Assembly: GCA_045544615.1 (NCBI GenBank)
Contig: JAZPZI010000022.1
Coordinates: forward strand, 1 to 64,000
Direction: 5' to 3'
Source of the DNA: CAKSFT01 sp045544615
Lineage (GTDB): Bacteria > Bacillota > Clostridia > UBA1381
DNA: 64,000 nucleotides
Part shown: positions 35,819 to 43,719 of the stretch, piece by piece
Position numbering within the stretch: the first letter of the stretch is position 1
How the letters are laid out: each line of letters starts with the position of its first letter
The notes under the pieces: model-generated
What the model was told of the DNA's origin: nothing
Database searches by the model: none
What the model saw: the letters and a program-made list of their open reading frames with translations, nothing else
Position numbers and translations under genes: made by a program

Positions 35819-35990
35819 TATATTTGCCTTTGGCAAGTTATCTTGCTACGCAGTGATATTCGGCTTATGCCGAGTGATATTGTGCTTCGCACAGTTTAAA
35901 GGCAAATATAATATCACTGGAACCAAAGGTTTCAATATCCCTTTTGATTTATCAAGAATATCACTCCATCGAAGATGGAATATCACTAAT
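35819..35990. repeat. Core-hairpin array with AGTGATATT core
   Basis: AGTGATATT occurs at 35852 and 35873, then inverted as AATATCACT at 35910, 35957 and 35979. Between the cores lie unrelated small hairpins: cggc-ttat-gccg, gtgc-ttc-gcac, gaaacc-like, cttttgat..atcaag and ccatc-gaa-gatgg. An outer pair, tatttgcctttgg and aaaggcaaata, encloses the first half. No gene is present from 35783 to 36075. Confidence 0.75.
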
Positions 35991-36032
35991 AAGTTGGTCA
36001 TCTGAACCCGTTCAGTTCTTTCAAAAAGCATT

Positions 36033-36074
36033 AAACCCAAAAACAAGGCTCAAATGAGCCTTGTTTTTGGGTTT
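36033..36074. terminator. Long bidirectional terminator at the end of the XRE gene
   Basis: AAACCCAAAAACAAGGCTC-AAAT-GAGCCTTGTTTTTGGGTTT, a ~19-bp stem. It would end the XRE transcript on the minus strand. Confidence 0.8.
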
Positions 36075-36075
36075 A

Positions 36076-36279
36076 TTATTTCTTTTTAAACTCTTCCCCG
36101 TTTATCAAAAAATCTATTGACACATTAAAATATTTTGAAAGTTTATTTAACATTTCTATGCTGGGTTCTCTCTTGCCATTTTCGTAATACGAAAGAGCCT
36201 CTCTTGATATATTTAAATCCATAGCCACCTTCAGTTGATTTAGATTTCTTTCTTTTCTTATAATTTTTAAACCTTTCAT
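36076..36279 (-). CDS. XRE-family helix-turn-helix repressor
   Basis: 67 residues, a minimal Cro/CI-type HTH domain: LKIIRKERNLNQLKVAMDLN (helices 1-2), ISREALSYYENGKREPS (recognition helix and turn), IEMLNKLSKYFNVSIDFL (helices 4-5). It has no other domain. It is divergent from the zinc-ribbon gene across a gap holding two near-perfect palindromes, the likely operators. The gene is AT-rich compared with its housekeeping neighbours. Confidence 0.88.
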   Translation of the reverse strand: MKGLKIIRKERNLNQLKVAMDLNISREALSYYENGKREPSIEMLNKLSKYFNVSIDFLINGEEFKKK

Positions 36280-36290
36280 AAAAACACCTC

Positions 36291-36319
36291 TTGACTTTAT
36301 TGTAACAATTTGTTACAAT
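36291..36319 (+). promoter_or_regulatory. Promoter of the zinc-ribbon/peptide operon
   Basis: TTGACT and TACAAT with 17-nt spacing; spacer and -10 are covered by operator 1. Confidence 0.65.
36299..36319. promoter_or_regulatory. Operator 1 (ATTGTAAC dyad)
   Basis: attgtaac-aattt-gttacaat, an almost perfect 21-nt dyad in the divergent gap. It shares the half-site TGTAAC with operator 2, centre to centre 24 bp. Probably bound by the XRE protein. Confidence 0.7.
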
Positions 36320-36323
36320 AAAA

Positions 36324-36342
36324 ATGTAACATTTTGTTACAT
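36324..36342. promoter_or_regulatory. Operator 2 (ATGTAACA dyad)
   Basis: atgtaaca-ttt-tgttacat, a perfect 8+3+8 dyad just downstream of the -10, about 30 nt before the zinc-ribbon ATG. Confidence 0.7.
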
Positions 36343-36372
36343 CAAAATAACTATACTACGGAGGTAAAAAAA

Positions 36373-36606
36373 ATGGCTTTAATTAAATGCCCTGGATGCA
36401 AAAAAGATGTATCTTCTAATGCTGCAGCATGTCCCAATTGCGGTGAACCTATTGATACAAGCATCAAATGCCCTAAATGTGGCAGCAAAAATACTAAAGT
36501 GATAAGTGGTGCAAGTAAAGCTGTATCAGTTGCTTTATGGGGAGCTTTTGCTGCAAACAAGGTAATGAGTAAATATGTTTGCAATAGTTGTGGACACAAA
36601 TTTTAA
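36373..36606 (+). CDS. Double zinc-ribbon small protein
   Basis: 77 residues. The first ribbon is CPGCKKDVSSNAAACPNCG (~6-24); the second is split, CPKCGSKN at ~32-39 and CNSCGHKF at the end. An alanine-rich hydrophobic stretch (AVSVALWGAFAANKVM) lies in between and could be membrane-associated. CGGAGG lies upstream of ATG 36373. Function unknown; it is the first gene of a two-gene unit with the 34-residue peptide. Confidence 0.7.
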   Translation: MALIKCPGCKKDVSSNAAACPNCGEPIDTSIKCPKCGSKNTKVISGASKAVSVALWGAFAANKVMSKYVCNSCGHKF

Positions 36607-36625
36607 TTGAATTGGAGTGACTACT

Positions 36626-36730
36626 ATGTGGGCTATTCTTGGTTTTGCGCTGTTAGGACTTCTTATTGCAGGTCCTGTTGGTGCTATAATCGGTGCAATT
36701 ATAGGTTTATCTGTTTCAATGAAAAAATAA
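36626..36730 (+). CDS. 34-residue hydrophobic glycine-zipper-like peptide
   Basis: An ATG preceded by TTGGAGTG encodes 34 residues: a single hydrophobic helix with a GxxxG-like series (AGPVGAIIGAIIG) and a basic end (SMKK). It follows the zinc-ribbon gene by 19 nt and precedes a terminator. Such peptides can be small membrane regulators or type I-like toxins; no test of this is possible here. Confidence 0.6.
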   Translation: MWAILGFALLGLLIAGPVGAIIGAIIGLSVSMKK

Positions 36731-36733
36731 CTC

Positions 36734-36760
36734 AAAGACACCTTCGGGTGTCTTTTCCTT
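36734..36760 (+). terminator. Terminator after the peptide gene
   Basis: AAAGACACC-TTC-GGGTGTCTTT followed by T-rich sequence. Confidence 0.8.
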
Positions 36761-36776
36761 TTCCCACAAAAAAATA

Positions 36777-36805
36777 TTGATTATTCCGCCAGTTTATGGT
36801 ATACT
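36777..36805 (+). promoter_or_regulatory. NSS transporter promoter
   Basis: TTGATT and TATACT with 17-nt spacing, preceded by TGG (extended -10). Confidence 0.65.
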
Positions 36806-36838
36806 GTAGAAAATATCACTTTTTTAGGGGGAACTAAC

Positions 36839-38194
36839 ATGAGCGAAAAAAGAAGTAGTTTTACCGGCAAGCTCGGGTTTGTGCTTGCAGCAGCAGGCTC
36901 GGCAGTCGGTCTGGGAAATATCTGGAGATTCCCGTATCTGGCGGCTAAATACGGCGGCGGTATTTTCCTTTTGGTTTACATAATTCTTGCGATAACCTTT
37001 GGTTTTGCATTGATGACCGCAGAAATCGCACTCGGCAGAAAGACTGGGCTTAGTGCAATCGGAGCTTTCAAAGCACTTAACAAAAAGTATTCATTTGTTG
37101 GCTATCTTGCCGCACTTGTACCGGTAATTATCCTTCCGTACTATTCGGTTATCGGCGGTTGGGTAATGAAGTATCTCTGGGAATTTATAAGCGGTGGTGC
37201 AGCACTCGCTGCAGGTGATGAATTCTTCGGCGGGTTTATTACAAGTGCAGGCGAGCCCGTTATATGGTTCCTGCTATTTTTAGGAATCACCGGAATAGTT
37301 GTTCTTTTCGGCGTTGAAAAGGGTATCGAAAAGGTAAGCAAGATTATGATGCCGGTTCTGGTAGTTCTTTCACTCTTCATCGCAATCTACTCACTTACCC
37401 TTCCTAATGCAATGGCAGGCGTAAAATACTACATACTCCCTGACTTCAGTCAGTTCTCGGTAACAACAGTTCTTGCAGCTATGGGACAGCTCTTCTACTC
37501 AATGTCGCTTGCTATGGGTATTATGATAACCTACGGCTCATATATGAAAAAGGATGTAAATCTTGAATCATCGGTAAGACAAATCGAGCTTTTCGATACA
37601 GGCATCGCATTTTTGGCAGGCCTTATGATTATCCCTGCGGTATTCTCATTCACAGGCGGAACACCTGAGGCTCTCGGCAAGGGACCAAGCCTTATGTTTG
37701 TAACACTTCCAAAGGTATTCGATTCAATGCCGGGCGGTGATTACATCGGTATTGCATTCTTCCTGCTCGTACTTTTTGCGGCTTTGACATCATCAATTTC
37801 TCTGATGGAAACCGTTGTTTCAATCGTATGCGATAAAGCCAAGATAAACAGAAAGCTCTCATGTGTTCTTGTGTTTGTCGGCTCGGTTTTAATCGGTTTG
37901 CTTTCAACCTTCGGCTACAGCATCTGGGCAGATGTCAAGATAATCGGAATGCAGTTTCTGGACCTCTTCGACTTTGCAAGCAACAGCGTATTGATGCCGA
38001 TAGTTGCATTCTTTACCTGTATCTTTGTCGGATTTGTTATCAAGCCAAAGACACTCATCGACGAAGTTGAGCTCACAGGCAAGTTCAAGAGCAAAAAGCT
38101 TTTTGAGGTTGTTATTAAGTACATAGCACCGATTTGTATTATCCTTATTCTTATCAGCTCTGTACTTGAGGCTATGGGAATTCTAAAAATTTAA
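36839..38194 (+). CDS. Sodium-dependent (NSS/SNF-family) amino-acid or amine transporter
   Basis: 451 residues with about 11 membrane helices. GSAVGLGNIWRFPYL (helix 1, Na+ and substrate site) and GGGIFLLVYIIL are the NSS signatures; helix 6 has LAAMGQLFYSMSLAMGIM. The length fits the 11-helix bacterial subgroup (as in MhsT/TnaT). The substrate is not predictable. GGGGG precedes the ATG. It is transcribed alone. Confidence 0.92.
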   Translation: MSEKRSSFTGKLGFVLAAAGSAVGLGNIWRFPYLAAKYGGGIFLLVYIILAITFGFALMTAEIALGRKTGLSAIGAFKALNKKYSFVGYLAALVPVIILPYYSVIGGWVMKYLWEFISGGAALAAGDEFFGGFITSAGEPVIWFLLFLGITGIVVLFGVEKGIEKVSKIMMPVLVVLSLFIAIYSLTLPNAMAGVKYYILPDFSQFSVTTVLAAMGQLFYSMSLAMGIMITYGSYMKKDVNLESSVRQIELFDTGIAFLAGLMIIPAVFSFTGGTPEALGKGPSLMFVTLPKVFDSMPGGDYIGIAFFLLVLFAALTSSISLMETVVSIVCDKAKINRKLSCVLVFVGSVLIGLLSTFGYSIWADVKIIGMQFLDLFDFASNSVLMPIVAFFTCIFVGFVIKPKTLIDEVELTGKFKSKKLFEVVIKYIAPICIILILISSVLEAMGILKI

Positions 38195-38200
38195 TTCAGT

Positions 38201-38228
38201 AAAAAAGGCAGGAAATCCTGCCTTTTTT
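38201..38228 (+). terminator. NSS transporter terminator
   Basis: AAAAAAGGCAGG-AAAT-CCTGCCTTTTTT. Confidence 0.9.
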
Positions 38229-38230
38229 GT

Positions 38231-38259
38231 TTGACATTACAAATGCCAGGATGTATAAT
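38231..38259 (+). promoter_or_regulatory. Promoter of the phosphatase-PHP unit
   Basis: Perfect TTGACA-17-TATAAT, 18 nt before the ATG at 38277. Confidence 0.85.
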
Positions 38260-38276
38260 AGTTTTGAGGTGATTAT

Positions 38277-38981
38277 ATGCTTTTATATATAGTAAGACAT
38301 GGTGACCCCGACTATGAAACGGACAGCCTCACAGAGCGTGGCAAGCTCCAGGCAGAGGCAGTCGGAAAGAGAATTTTCGATTCAAAGATAGACCGCATCT
38401 TCTCATCACCGATGGGACGTGCAAGAGAAACTGCCGCTCCTGCCTGCAGATTGCTTGGGTTAGATTGCAACATCGAGCCCTGGGCGCACGAAATAGAGGA
38501 TGATCGACTCACACCCTTCCCCGACGGCAAATTGAAGTCGGTTACCGATGTTCAGAACTCATACTACCGTGAAAACGGGAACATTGACCTTGATTATGAC
38601 CGTGCATTCGAGTGTCAGGGTTTTTGCGAGTCACATATGGATAATGCTATTAAATACATAGAAGAAAACGGCAAGATATTTTTAGAAAAGCTCGGCTACA
38701 GGGAAGAAAACGGAGTCTACCGCATCCTTCAGAAAAACGAGGAAAAGGTCGCACTCTTCTGCCATTCGGCTTTTGCAAGAGCCTGGATTTCGGTGCTTTT
38801 GCATATCCCGGCACATCTTATGTGGGCAGGCTTTGCCTACACCCATACAGGCGTGACCGTAATCGAATTTAAAAACTACGAAAACGGATTCACAGCACCG
38901 CGCATGCTTTGCTATTCCGATATGTCGCACCTATATTCTGAAAAGCTTGATATGATACACGATAATTTATTGGAGATATAA
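38277..38981 (+). CDS. Histidine phosphatase family protein
   Basis: 234 residues. The N-terminal LLYIVRHGDPDYETDSLTE carries the phospho-accepting RHG histidine; FSSPMGRARETA holds the second arginine, and ALFCHSAFAR has the second catalytic His. It is a phosphoglycerate-mutase-like phosphatase of unknown substrate. The insert between ~75 and 150 is longer than in the small alpha-ribazole phosphatases. It is followed after 2 nt by the PHP gene. Confidence 0.88.
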   Translation: MLLYIVRHGDPDYETDSLTERGKLQAEAVGKRIFDSKIDRIFSSPMGRARETAAPACRLLGLDCNIEPWAHEIEDDRLTPFPDGKLKSVTDVQNSYYRENGNIDLDYDRAFECQGFCESHMDNAIKYIEENGKIFLEKLGYREENGVYRILQKNEEKVALFCHSAFARAWISVLLHIPAHLMWAGFAYTHTGVTVIEFKNYENGFTAPRMLCYSDMSHLYSEKLDMIHDNLLEI

Positions 38982-38983
38982 TA

Positions 38984-39985
38984 ATGAAAATTTTACTTGA
39001 CAAGAACAAAAAATACTACAAGGCAAACCTTCACTCTCACTCGGTCTACTCGGACGGGCACCTGACTGTTGAGGAGATGAAAGAGGCGTATATGAAAAAA
39101 GGCTACTCAATTATTGCCTTTACCGACCACGAGCATCTGATTGATAACTCGCATCTTGATGACGAGAACTTCCTTTCCATAACCTCGTGCGAGGTAGCTG
39201 TTAAGGAGTTCCCCGAGCAGTCAACACTGGTAAACATGGATATGAAGGTCGGACATTTCAATTTCTACGCACTCGACCAGCATAACAATGTTACTCCCTG
39301 CTACTCTAAGGTTTATGACCACTATGTCAACGACTTAAACCGTGACAAGATAAAGTTTGACGGCGAATGGGAGAGAAAATACTCTATCGAGAGAATAAAT
39401 GAGATGATAAAAATCGCAAACGAAAAGGGCTTTATTGTTTCATATAACCACCCATGCTGGTCTCTGGAGAATGCAACAAGATACCTTGGCTATGAAAACC
39501 TCTTTGCGGTTGAGATTGTAAACGGTGGCTGTGTGAAGGCAGGCTATGGTGACAATGAATCTGCGTTTGACGATATCCTCCGCAGCGGAAAAAAGATTTT
39601 TGCAACAGCTGCAGACGATAACCACAACCCTCACCCGATAGACAGCAAGCTCTGTGATTCCTTTGGCGGCTGGGTTATGATAAATGCCGAAAAGCTTGAA
39701 TACTCGGAGATTATGTCGGCGCTCCGGCGAGGCGATTTCTACGCATCAACCGGACCTGAAATCACATCACTCACCCGTGACGGCGACACTGTAAGGGTTG
39801 AGTGCTCGGACGCCAAAAAGATAGTTTTGGTAACAGGCGGAAGGCGAATAGCAAAAAAGATAGCAGACTTCGGCGAGTACCTAAACTCTGCCGAGTTTAC
39901 CGTAAAGGAAACCGACCATTATTTCAGAATCAGGGTTGAGGACGAATACGGAAAGAAAGCATATACACAAGGTTATGAAGTGTAA
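38984..39985 (+). CDS. PHP-domain metal-dependent phosphoesterase
   Basis: 333 residues. The PHP metal site is visible as NLHSHSVYSDG (~16-26), FTDHEHL (~46-52), YNHPCWS (~153) and AADDNHNPHP (~207). A beta-rich C-terminal part (~250-333) follows. The family includes nucleoside 3',5'-bisphosphate phosphatases and other phosphoesterases; the substrate here is unknown. Probably cotranscribed with the preceding phosphatase. Confidence 0.85.
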   Translation: MKILLDKNKKYYKANLHSHSVYSDGHLTVEEMKEAYMKKGYSIIAFTDHEHLIDNSHLDDENFLSITSCEVAVKEFPEQSTLVNMDMKVGHFNFYALDQHNNVTPCYSKVYDHYVNDLNRDKIKFDGEWERKYSIERINEMIKIANEKGFIVSYNHPCWSLENATRYLGYENLFAVEIVNGGCVKAGYGDNESAFDDILRSGKKIFATAADDNHNPHPIDSKLCDSFGGWVMINAEKLEYSEIMSALRRGDFYASTGPEITSLTRDGDTVRVECSDAKKIVLVTGGRRIAKKIADFGEYLNSAEFTVKETDHYFRIRVEDEYGKKAYTQGYEV

Positions 39986-39999
39986 GGAAGAGAGTCACT

Positions 40000-40401
40000 A
40001 TGAAAAAATATCTGATATCAATATTTGTAATTATAGGTATAGTAATCTGTATTTTTTCAATCTTGAAAATATCAACAAAACCAGACGCTACCATAATCAC
40101 CACTTTATCCATACAAGATGTAACAGAAAAAAGTCATACCGATAATTATTATCTGACTATTCTTCTTGATGATTTTGTTGTGGAAGAATATAATTTATCA
40201 TACAATAGCTTAACACTCAAGGCAACCGAAAGCATTTACAACAGAGTTGAGGTCAATAGCGGGTTTGCTGGAGTCTCTTTAAAGATTACAATTCCAGCCA
40301 ATCAGGAAAAAAGAGATTTGGGTATGATTTTAAAAGAAAAACTAACCGATTGGTGCCAAATTGTTGGGTTGACAACAGAAGACAATCTTCTTATTGATTA
40401 G
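40000..40401 (+). CDS. Membrane-anchored small protein, unknown
   Basis: 133 residues: an N-terminal helix (YLISIFVIIGIVICIFSIL, ~4-22) and a beta-rich extracytoplasmic domain with two charged ends. Codon use is noticeably more AT-rich than the flanking genes, suggesting later acquisition. GGAAGAG precedes the ATG. I do not recognise the family. Confidence 0.55.
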   Translation: MKKYLISIFVIIGIVICIFSILKISTKPDATIITTLSIQDVTEKSHTDNYYLTILLDDFVVEEYNLSYNSLTLKATESIYNRVEVNSGFAGVSLKITIPANQEKRDLGMILKEKLTDWCQIVGLTTEDNLLID

Positions 40402-40413
40402 TATAAAATGAGC

Positions 40414-40438
40414 CGGGCAGGGTTTTGAACCCTGCCCG
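40414..40438 (+). terminator. Terminator-like hairpin
   Basis: CGGGCAGGG-TTTTGAA-CCCTGCCCG; the following U run is weak (ATTTCATTATTT). Confidence 0.6.
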
Positions 40439-40484
40439 ATTTCATTATTTGAAAGAGCAAATTCCCACACCTTTTTCCATCAAT

Positions 40485-40513
40485 TTGACATACATTCCAA
40501 AAAATGGTATAAT
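40485..40513 (+). promoter_or_regulatory. Promoter of the stalk-domain gene at 40657
   Basis: TTGACA-17-TATAAT, with TGG before the -10. Transcription would include the hairpin array at 40543. Confidence 0.8.
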
Positions 40514-40542
40514 AATTTTAATTGTGAAACAATTAAAATCGT

Positions 40543-40630
40543 CGATATGAATTCTTTTGAAGAATTCTCGATATGTCACAAGTGACTCGATATGTGCTTC
40601 GCACTCGATATGTTGCCTTCCGGCAGCAAT
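40543..40630 (+). repeat. CGATATG core-hairpin array in a 5' leader
   Basis: CGATATG at 40543, 40569, 40588 and 40606, separated by gaattct-tttg-agaattc, gtca-caag-tgac and gtgc-ttc-gcac, and followed by ttgcc-ttcc-ggcaa. It is the forward half of the element at 18746. It lies between the promoter and the ribosome site of the next gene, so it would be part of the mRNA leader. Confidence 0.75.
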
Positions 40631-40656
40631 AATTTATATCATAAGAGGTGATTTTT

Positions 40657-41505
40657 ATGAGAAGGCTTTTACCCATTCTATTGTTTTTTATATTATCCGT
40701 TCCGGCTTTTGCAGAAACTCCGATTACGGTAAATATCGACTCGGTGCCTGTTGAGTTCGATGTCGAACCTCGCATCATCGACGGGCGTACAATGGTGCCT
40801 GTACGTGCAATCCTTGAGGCACTCGATGCCGAGGTTTTGTGGGATTCTGCCACCAAAACCGTAACCGCAACAAAGGATTTAAAGACGATTTCAATGACAA
40901 TCGGCAAGCGCGAGATTACTGTCGGCGAGAACTTTATGCTTATGGACACCGCTCCGGTTATCATCGGAAACCGTACACTCATCCCTGCGCGCTTTGCCGC
41001 CGAAGTTTTCGAAAACACTGTAAAATGGGATGCAAAAACAAGAACTGTCAGCATCATCTCAACCGAAAAACCCGACATAAAATACTATAAGAAATACACA
41101 GGTGCAGGAATATCGCTTCTTTTTCCGCACGATTGGTTATTGGACGAATCCTTCACCGATACCGTATTTATCGACAATCAGCCGACCACATATGAATCTT
41201 CGGGGCTCGGGATGATTTCCATCTCAAAGGTCGAGCTTGTAAACTCATCCTTTTCCGATACCGTATCTGCAAGGTATGACTATCTTCTGAGCGATTGCGG
41301 CTATAACATATCCGATTTTAAAAACACAACTGTCGCCGGAAAGAATGCCGCACTTTTTAAGTTTGTAGACTCGGACGGTGATTATGTTTTATCGTATTTT
41401 ATCGAGGGCTCGGCATCTGCTTACTACATTGACTTTATAACCGACACAGAAAATGCCTTTTCCGACATTTTTTCTAAAATTCTGACAACCGTTTCGGTTG
41501 ACTGA
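40657..41505 (+). CDS. Secreted stalk-domain (copper amine oxidase N-terminal-like) protein
   Basis: 282 residues. The signal peptide (LLPILLFFILSVPAFA) is followed by a copper-amine-oxidase-N-like stalk domain (~20-135) with its repeats MVPVRAILEALDAEVLWD and LIPARFAAEVFENTVKWD. A C-terminal PsbP/DUF1795-like domain begins at GAGISLLFPHDWLLDES. These stalk domains are structural and typical of secreted Clostridia proteins; no oxidase activity is implied. GAGGTG lies 7 nt before ATG 40657. Confidence 0.82.
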   Translation: MRRLLPILLFFILSVPAFAETPITVNIDSVPVEFDVEPRIIDGRTMVPVRAILEALDAEVLWDSATKTVTATKDLKTISMTIGKREITVGENFMLMDTAPVIIGNRTLIPARFAAEVFENTVKWDAKTRTVSIISTEKPDIKYYKKYTGAGISLLFPHDWLLDESFTDTVFIDNQPTTYESSGLGMISISKVELVNSSFSDTVSARYDYLLSDCGYNISDFKNTTVAGKNAALFKFVDSDGDYVLSYFIEGSASAYYIDFITDTENAFSDIFSKILTTVSVD

Positions 41506-41556
41506 GCAAAGAATTTATAGTATACTGTATTTAACCTTAAAAGGAGGAAAATTATT

Positions 41557-42294
41557 ATGAAATGTATTTTATTGGCAGCAGGCTATGCAACAAGACTCTA
41601 TCCACTTACCAAGGATAAGCCAAAGGCTCTTTTGGAGCTCGGCAACAAGACAATCCTTGACAGGCTTATGGATAAGCTTGAGGAAATAAAGAGAATTGAT
41701 GAAGTATTTATCGTGACAAACCATCGCTTTGCAGACATCTTCTCGGAATGGGCAAAGGGCTATTCGGGAAGCAAAAAGGTCAAGGTTTTAGATGACGGCA
41801 CAACCGACAACGACAACCGCCTCGGCGCAATCGGCGATATGAACTATGTAATCGAGCAGGAGAAGATCACCGACGAGATTTTCGTACTTGCAAGCGATGT
41901 TATCTTTGACTTTTCGCTCCGTGGTCTTTTTGACCTCTATGACTCGGTAGACGGTGATGTTATCTCGGCACACTATGTTGAGAGCATCGAAACTCTCCGT
42001 TCAATGGGCGTGCTTTCGTTTGACGAATCGGGAAAGGTTACCGACTTTGAGGAAAAGCCGCAGAATCCGAAGTCACACTATGGCGTTCCGCCGTTTTATA
42101 TCTACAGAAAGAGCACTCTTGCACTCATAAAGCAGTATCTTGACGAGGGCAACAACTGCGATGCTCCGGGCTACTTTATCCCGTGGCTAATCCGCCACAC
42201 CGACGTTTATGCCCACAGCTTTGACGAGAACATAATCGATATCGGTATCCCTGCAGCTTACTATGAGGCGTGCGAAAGATACCGTGACAGATAG
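41557..42294 (+). CDS. Sugar/choline-phosphate nucleotidyltransferase
   Basis: 245 residues of the GT-A-like nucleotidyltransferase fold. ILLAAGYATRLYPLTKDKPKALLEL is the nucleotide-binding start of the family; FVLASDVIFDF provides a metal-binding Asp, and VTDFEEKPQNP resembles sugar-nucleotide pyrophosphorylases. It is close in length to LicC-type phosphocholine cytidylyltransferases and to glucose-1-phosphate nucleotidyltransferase cores. The substrate is uncertain; a role in surface polymer precursors is likely. Confidence 0.8.
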   Translation: MKCILLAAGYATRLYPLTKDKPKALLELGNKTILDRLMDKLEEIKRIDEVFIVTNHRFADIFSEWAKGYSGSKKVKVLDDGTTDNDNRLGAIGDMNYVIEQEKITDEIFVLASDVIFDFSLRGLFDLYDSVDGDVISAHYVESIETLRSMGVLSFDESGKVTDFEEKPQNPKSHYGVPPFYIYRKSTLALIKQYLDEGNNCDAPGYFIPWLIRHTDVYAHSFDENIIDIGIPAAYYEACERYRDR

Positions 42295-42391
42295 TAAAAT
42301 TAACAAACTGTTAAAAAAATATATATTGCAATTTATATGAAAAAGTGATATAGTAAATTAGTATTTTATTTATTGTGAGGAGACTTTTATT

Positions 42392-43042
42392 ATGAGCGAA
42401 AGACAGGCTAAAAAAATGAGAAAAGAAGCACCTGAGGTTCAGGTTGCAAAAAAACCAAAGAATACACAGAAGGTAGTCTTCAACCTTATCTCGGTACTTA
42501 TTATCGTGGTGGTTGCAGGACTTGCAGGCTATACAATCTGGAAAAACTCAAATCCGACAAGTGCACCTGAAACATTTGAGGAGACACTTTTGGCAAACTA
42601 CGAAATGGACTTTGCAACAGCAGCCGAGAAGTGGAATCTCGATACCACACTCTTTACACCGGATATGGATGTTCAGGAAGCATCACTTCTCTTTACACTC
42701 GAAAACTTTGCAAAGATGAGCGATCAGGAACCTGCTGAATTCCTTGAAGCTATGAAGATTGATGCCGAAACTCCGACAAATGTTCCATGTAAAGACCTTT
42801 CAACAAGAGTTATGATGCTCTCAAACGGTCTTGATATCGAACTCGACCTCTTGCGTGCTTACGGACTCCCTGAAGAGATAACCGACGAAACACCATGGGG
42901 CGAATCAAACGAAGCAATCTTTGCGGCATTAAACGGCTACTACACCGCAATGTCACAGGCAGCACAGGCAGAAGCTGAAGCTGAAGGCGAAACTGAAGCC
43001 GAAACCGAGGCTGAAACAACCGATACTGAAGGTGAAGAATAA
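42392..43042 (+). CDS. Acidic envelope protein A with repeated helical module
   Basis: 216 residues. A basic cytosolic N-terminus (~1-27) and one membrane helix (~28-48) lead to an extracytoplasmic part with three degenerate ~35-residue modules (around 70, 108 and 148): FATAAEKWNLDTTLFTPDMD, AEFLEAMKIDAETPTNV and LDLLRAYGLPEEITDETPWG. A Glu/Ala/Thr tail (~188-216) ends it. The protein at 43720 has the same layout. Function unknown. The stop overlaps the next start (TAATG). Confidence 0.7.
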   Translation: MSERQAKKMRKEAPEVQVAKKPKNTQKVVFNLISVLIIVVVAGLAGYTIWKNSNPTSAPETFEETLLANYEMDFATAAEKWNLDTTLFTPDMDVQEASLLFTLENFAKMSDQEPAEFLEAMKIDAETPTNVPCKDLSTRVMMLSNGLDIELDLLRAYGLPEEITDETPWGESNEAIFAALNGYYTAMSQAAQAEAEAEGETEAETEAETTDTEGEE

Positions 43043-43701
43043 TGGAAAAAGCAAAAAAACCAGCTCCGAGCTATACACTCGGCGAGGAAATCTTTAATTC
43101 GATTTCCCACGGTGTCGGGGTGCTGGTCGGAATTTCAGCGCTTGTACTTTTGATTATATTTTCCTGCATAAAGGGAAGCGGCTACAGTCTTGCCGCAGGA
43201 ATTGTATATGGCGTATCACTTATTGTTTTGTACTCGATGTCGATGGTATATCACATCGTACAGGGCGAGAAGGCAAAGGCAGTTTTGCGGATATTCGACC
43301 ATTGCTCAATCTTTGTACTGATTGCCGGAACATACACCCCGTATATGTTGGTTTCTCTTGAAAAACCACTCGGCTGGGTAATGTTCGGAATAATTTGGGG
43401 TATGGCGGTTTTCGGGATACTCCTAAACGCCCTGAACCTTGAGAAATTCAAGAAAATCTCTATGGTTTGCTATATCGTAATGGGCTGGGCGATTATATTT
43501 ACAATCAAACCGATATTGGAAGCTATTGCTCTGCCGGGATTTTTACTACTTCTTCTCGGCGGGATAATATACACGGCAGGAATATTCTTTTACCGTGCAA
43601 AAAACCACAAATATATGCACTCTGTATGGCATCTGTTTGTGCTTGGCGGAAGTATCTGCCACTATCTTTCAATACTGCTTTATGTGGTATTAAAAATCTA
43701 A
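43042..43701 (+). CDS. Hemolysin III / TrhA (PAQR-like) membrane protein
   Basis: 219 residues with seven membrane helices. The PAQR-type motifs are present: FNSISHGVGVLVG near the start, MVYHIV, FDHCSIFVLIAGTYTPYML, and HSVWHLFVLGGSICHY near the end; the conserved Ser, Asp and His residues form the presumed zinc site. Bacterial homologues (YqfA/TrhA) are linked to membrane homeostasis; haemolytic activity is not implied. It lies between two related envelope proteins. Confidence 0.92.
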   Translation: MEKAKKPAPSYTLGEEIFNSISHGVGVLVGISALVLLIIFSCIKGSGYSLAAGIVYGVSLIVLYSMSMVYHIVQGEKAKAVLRIFDHCSIFVLIAGTYTPYMLVSLEKPLGWVMFGIIWGMAVFGILLNALNLEKFKKISMVCYIVMGWAIIFTIKPILEAIALPGFLLLLLGGIIYTAGIFFYRAKNHKYMHSVWHLFVLGGSICHYLSILLYVVLKI

Positions 43702-43719
43702 TTTTTAAGGAGAATTAAA

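Noticed and set aside
43042..43701. A haemolysin (toxin) gene
   Set aside because: The family name is historical; the sequence is a PAQR-like membrane protein and no toxin function follows from it.
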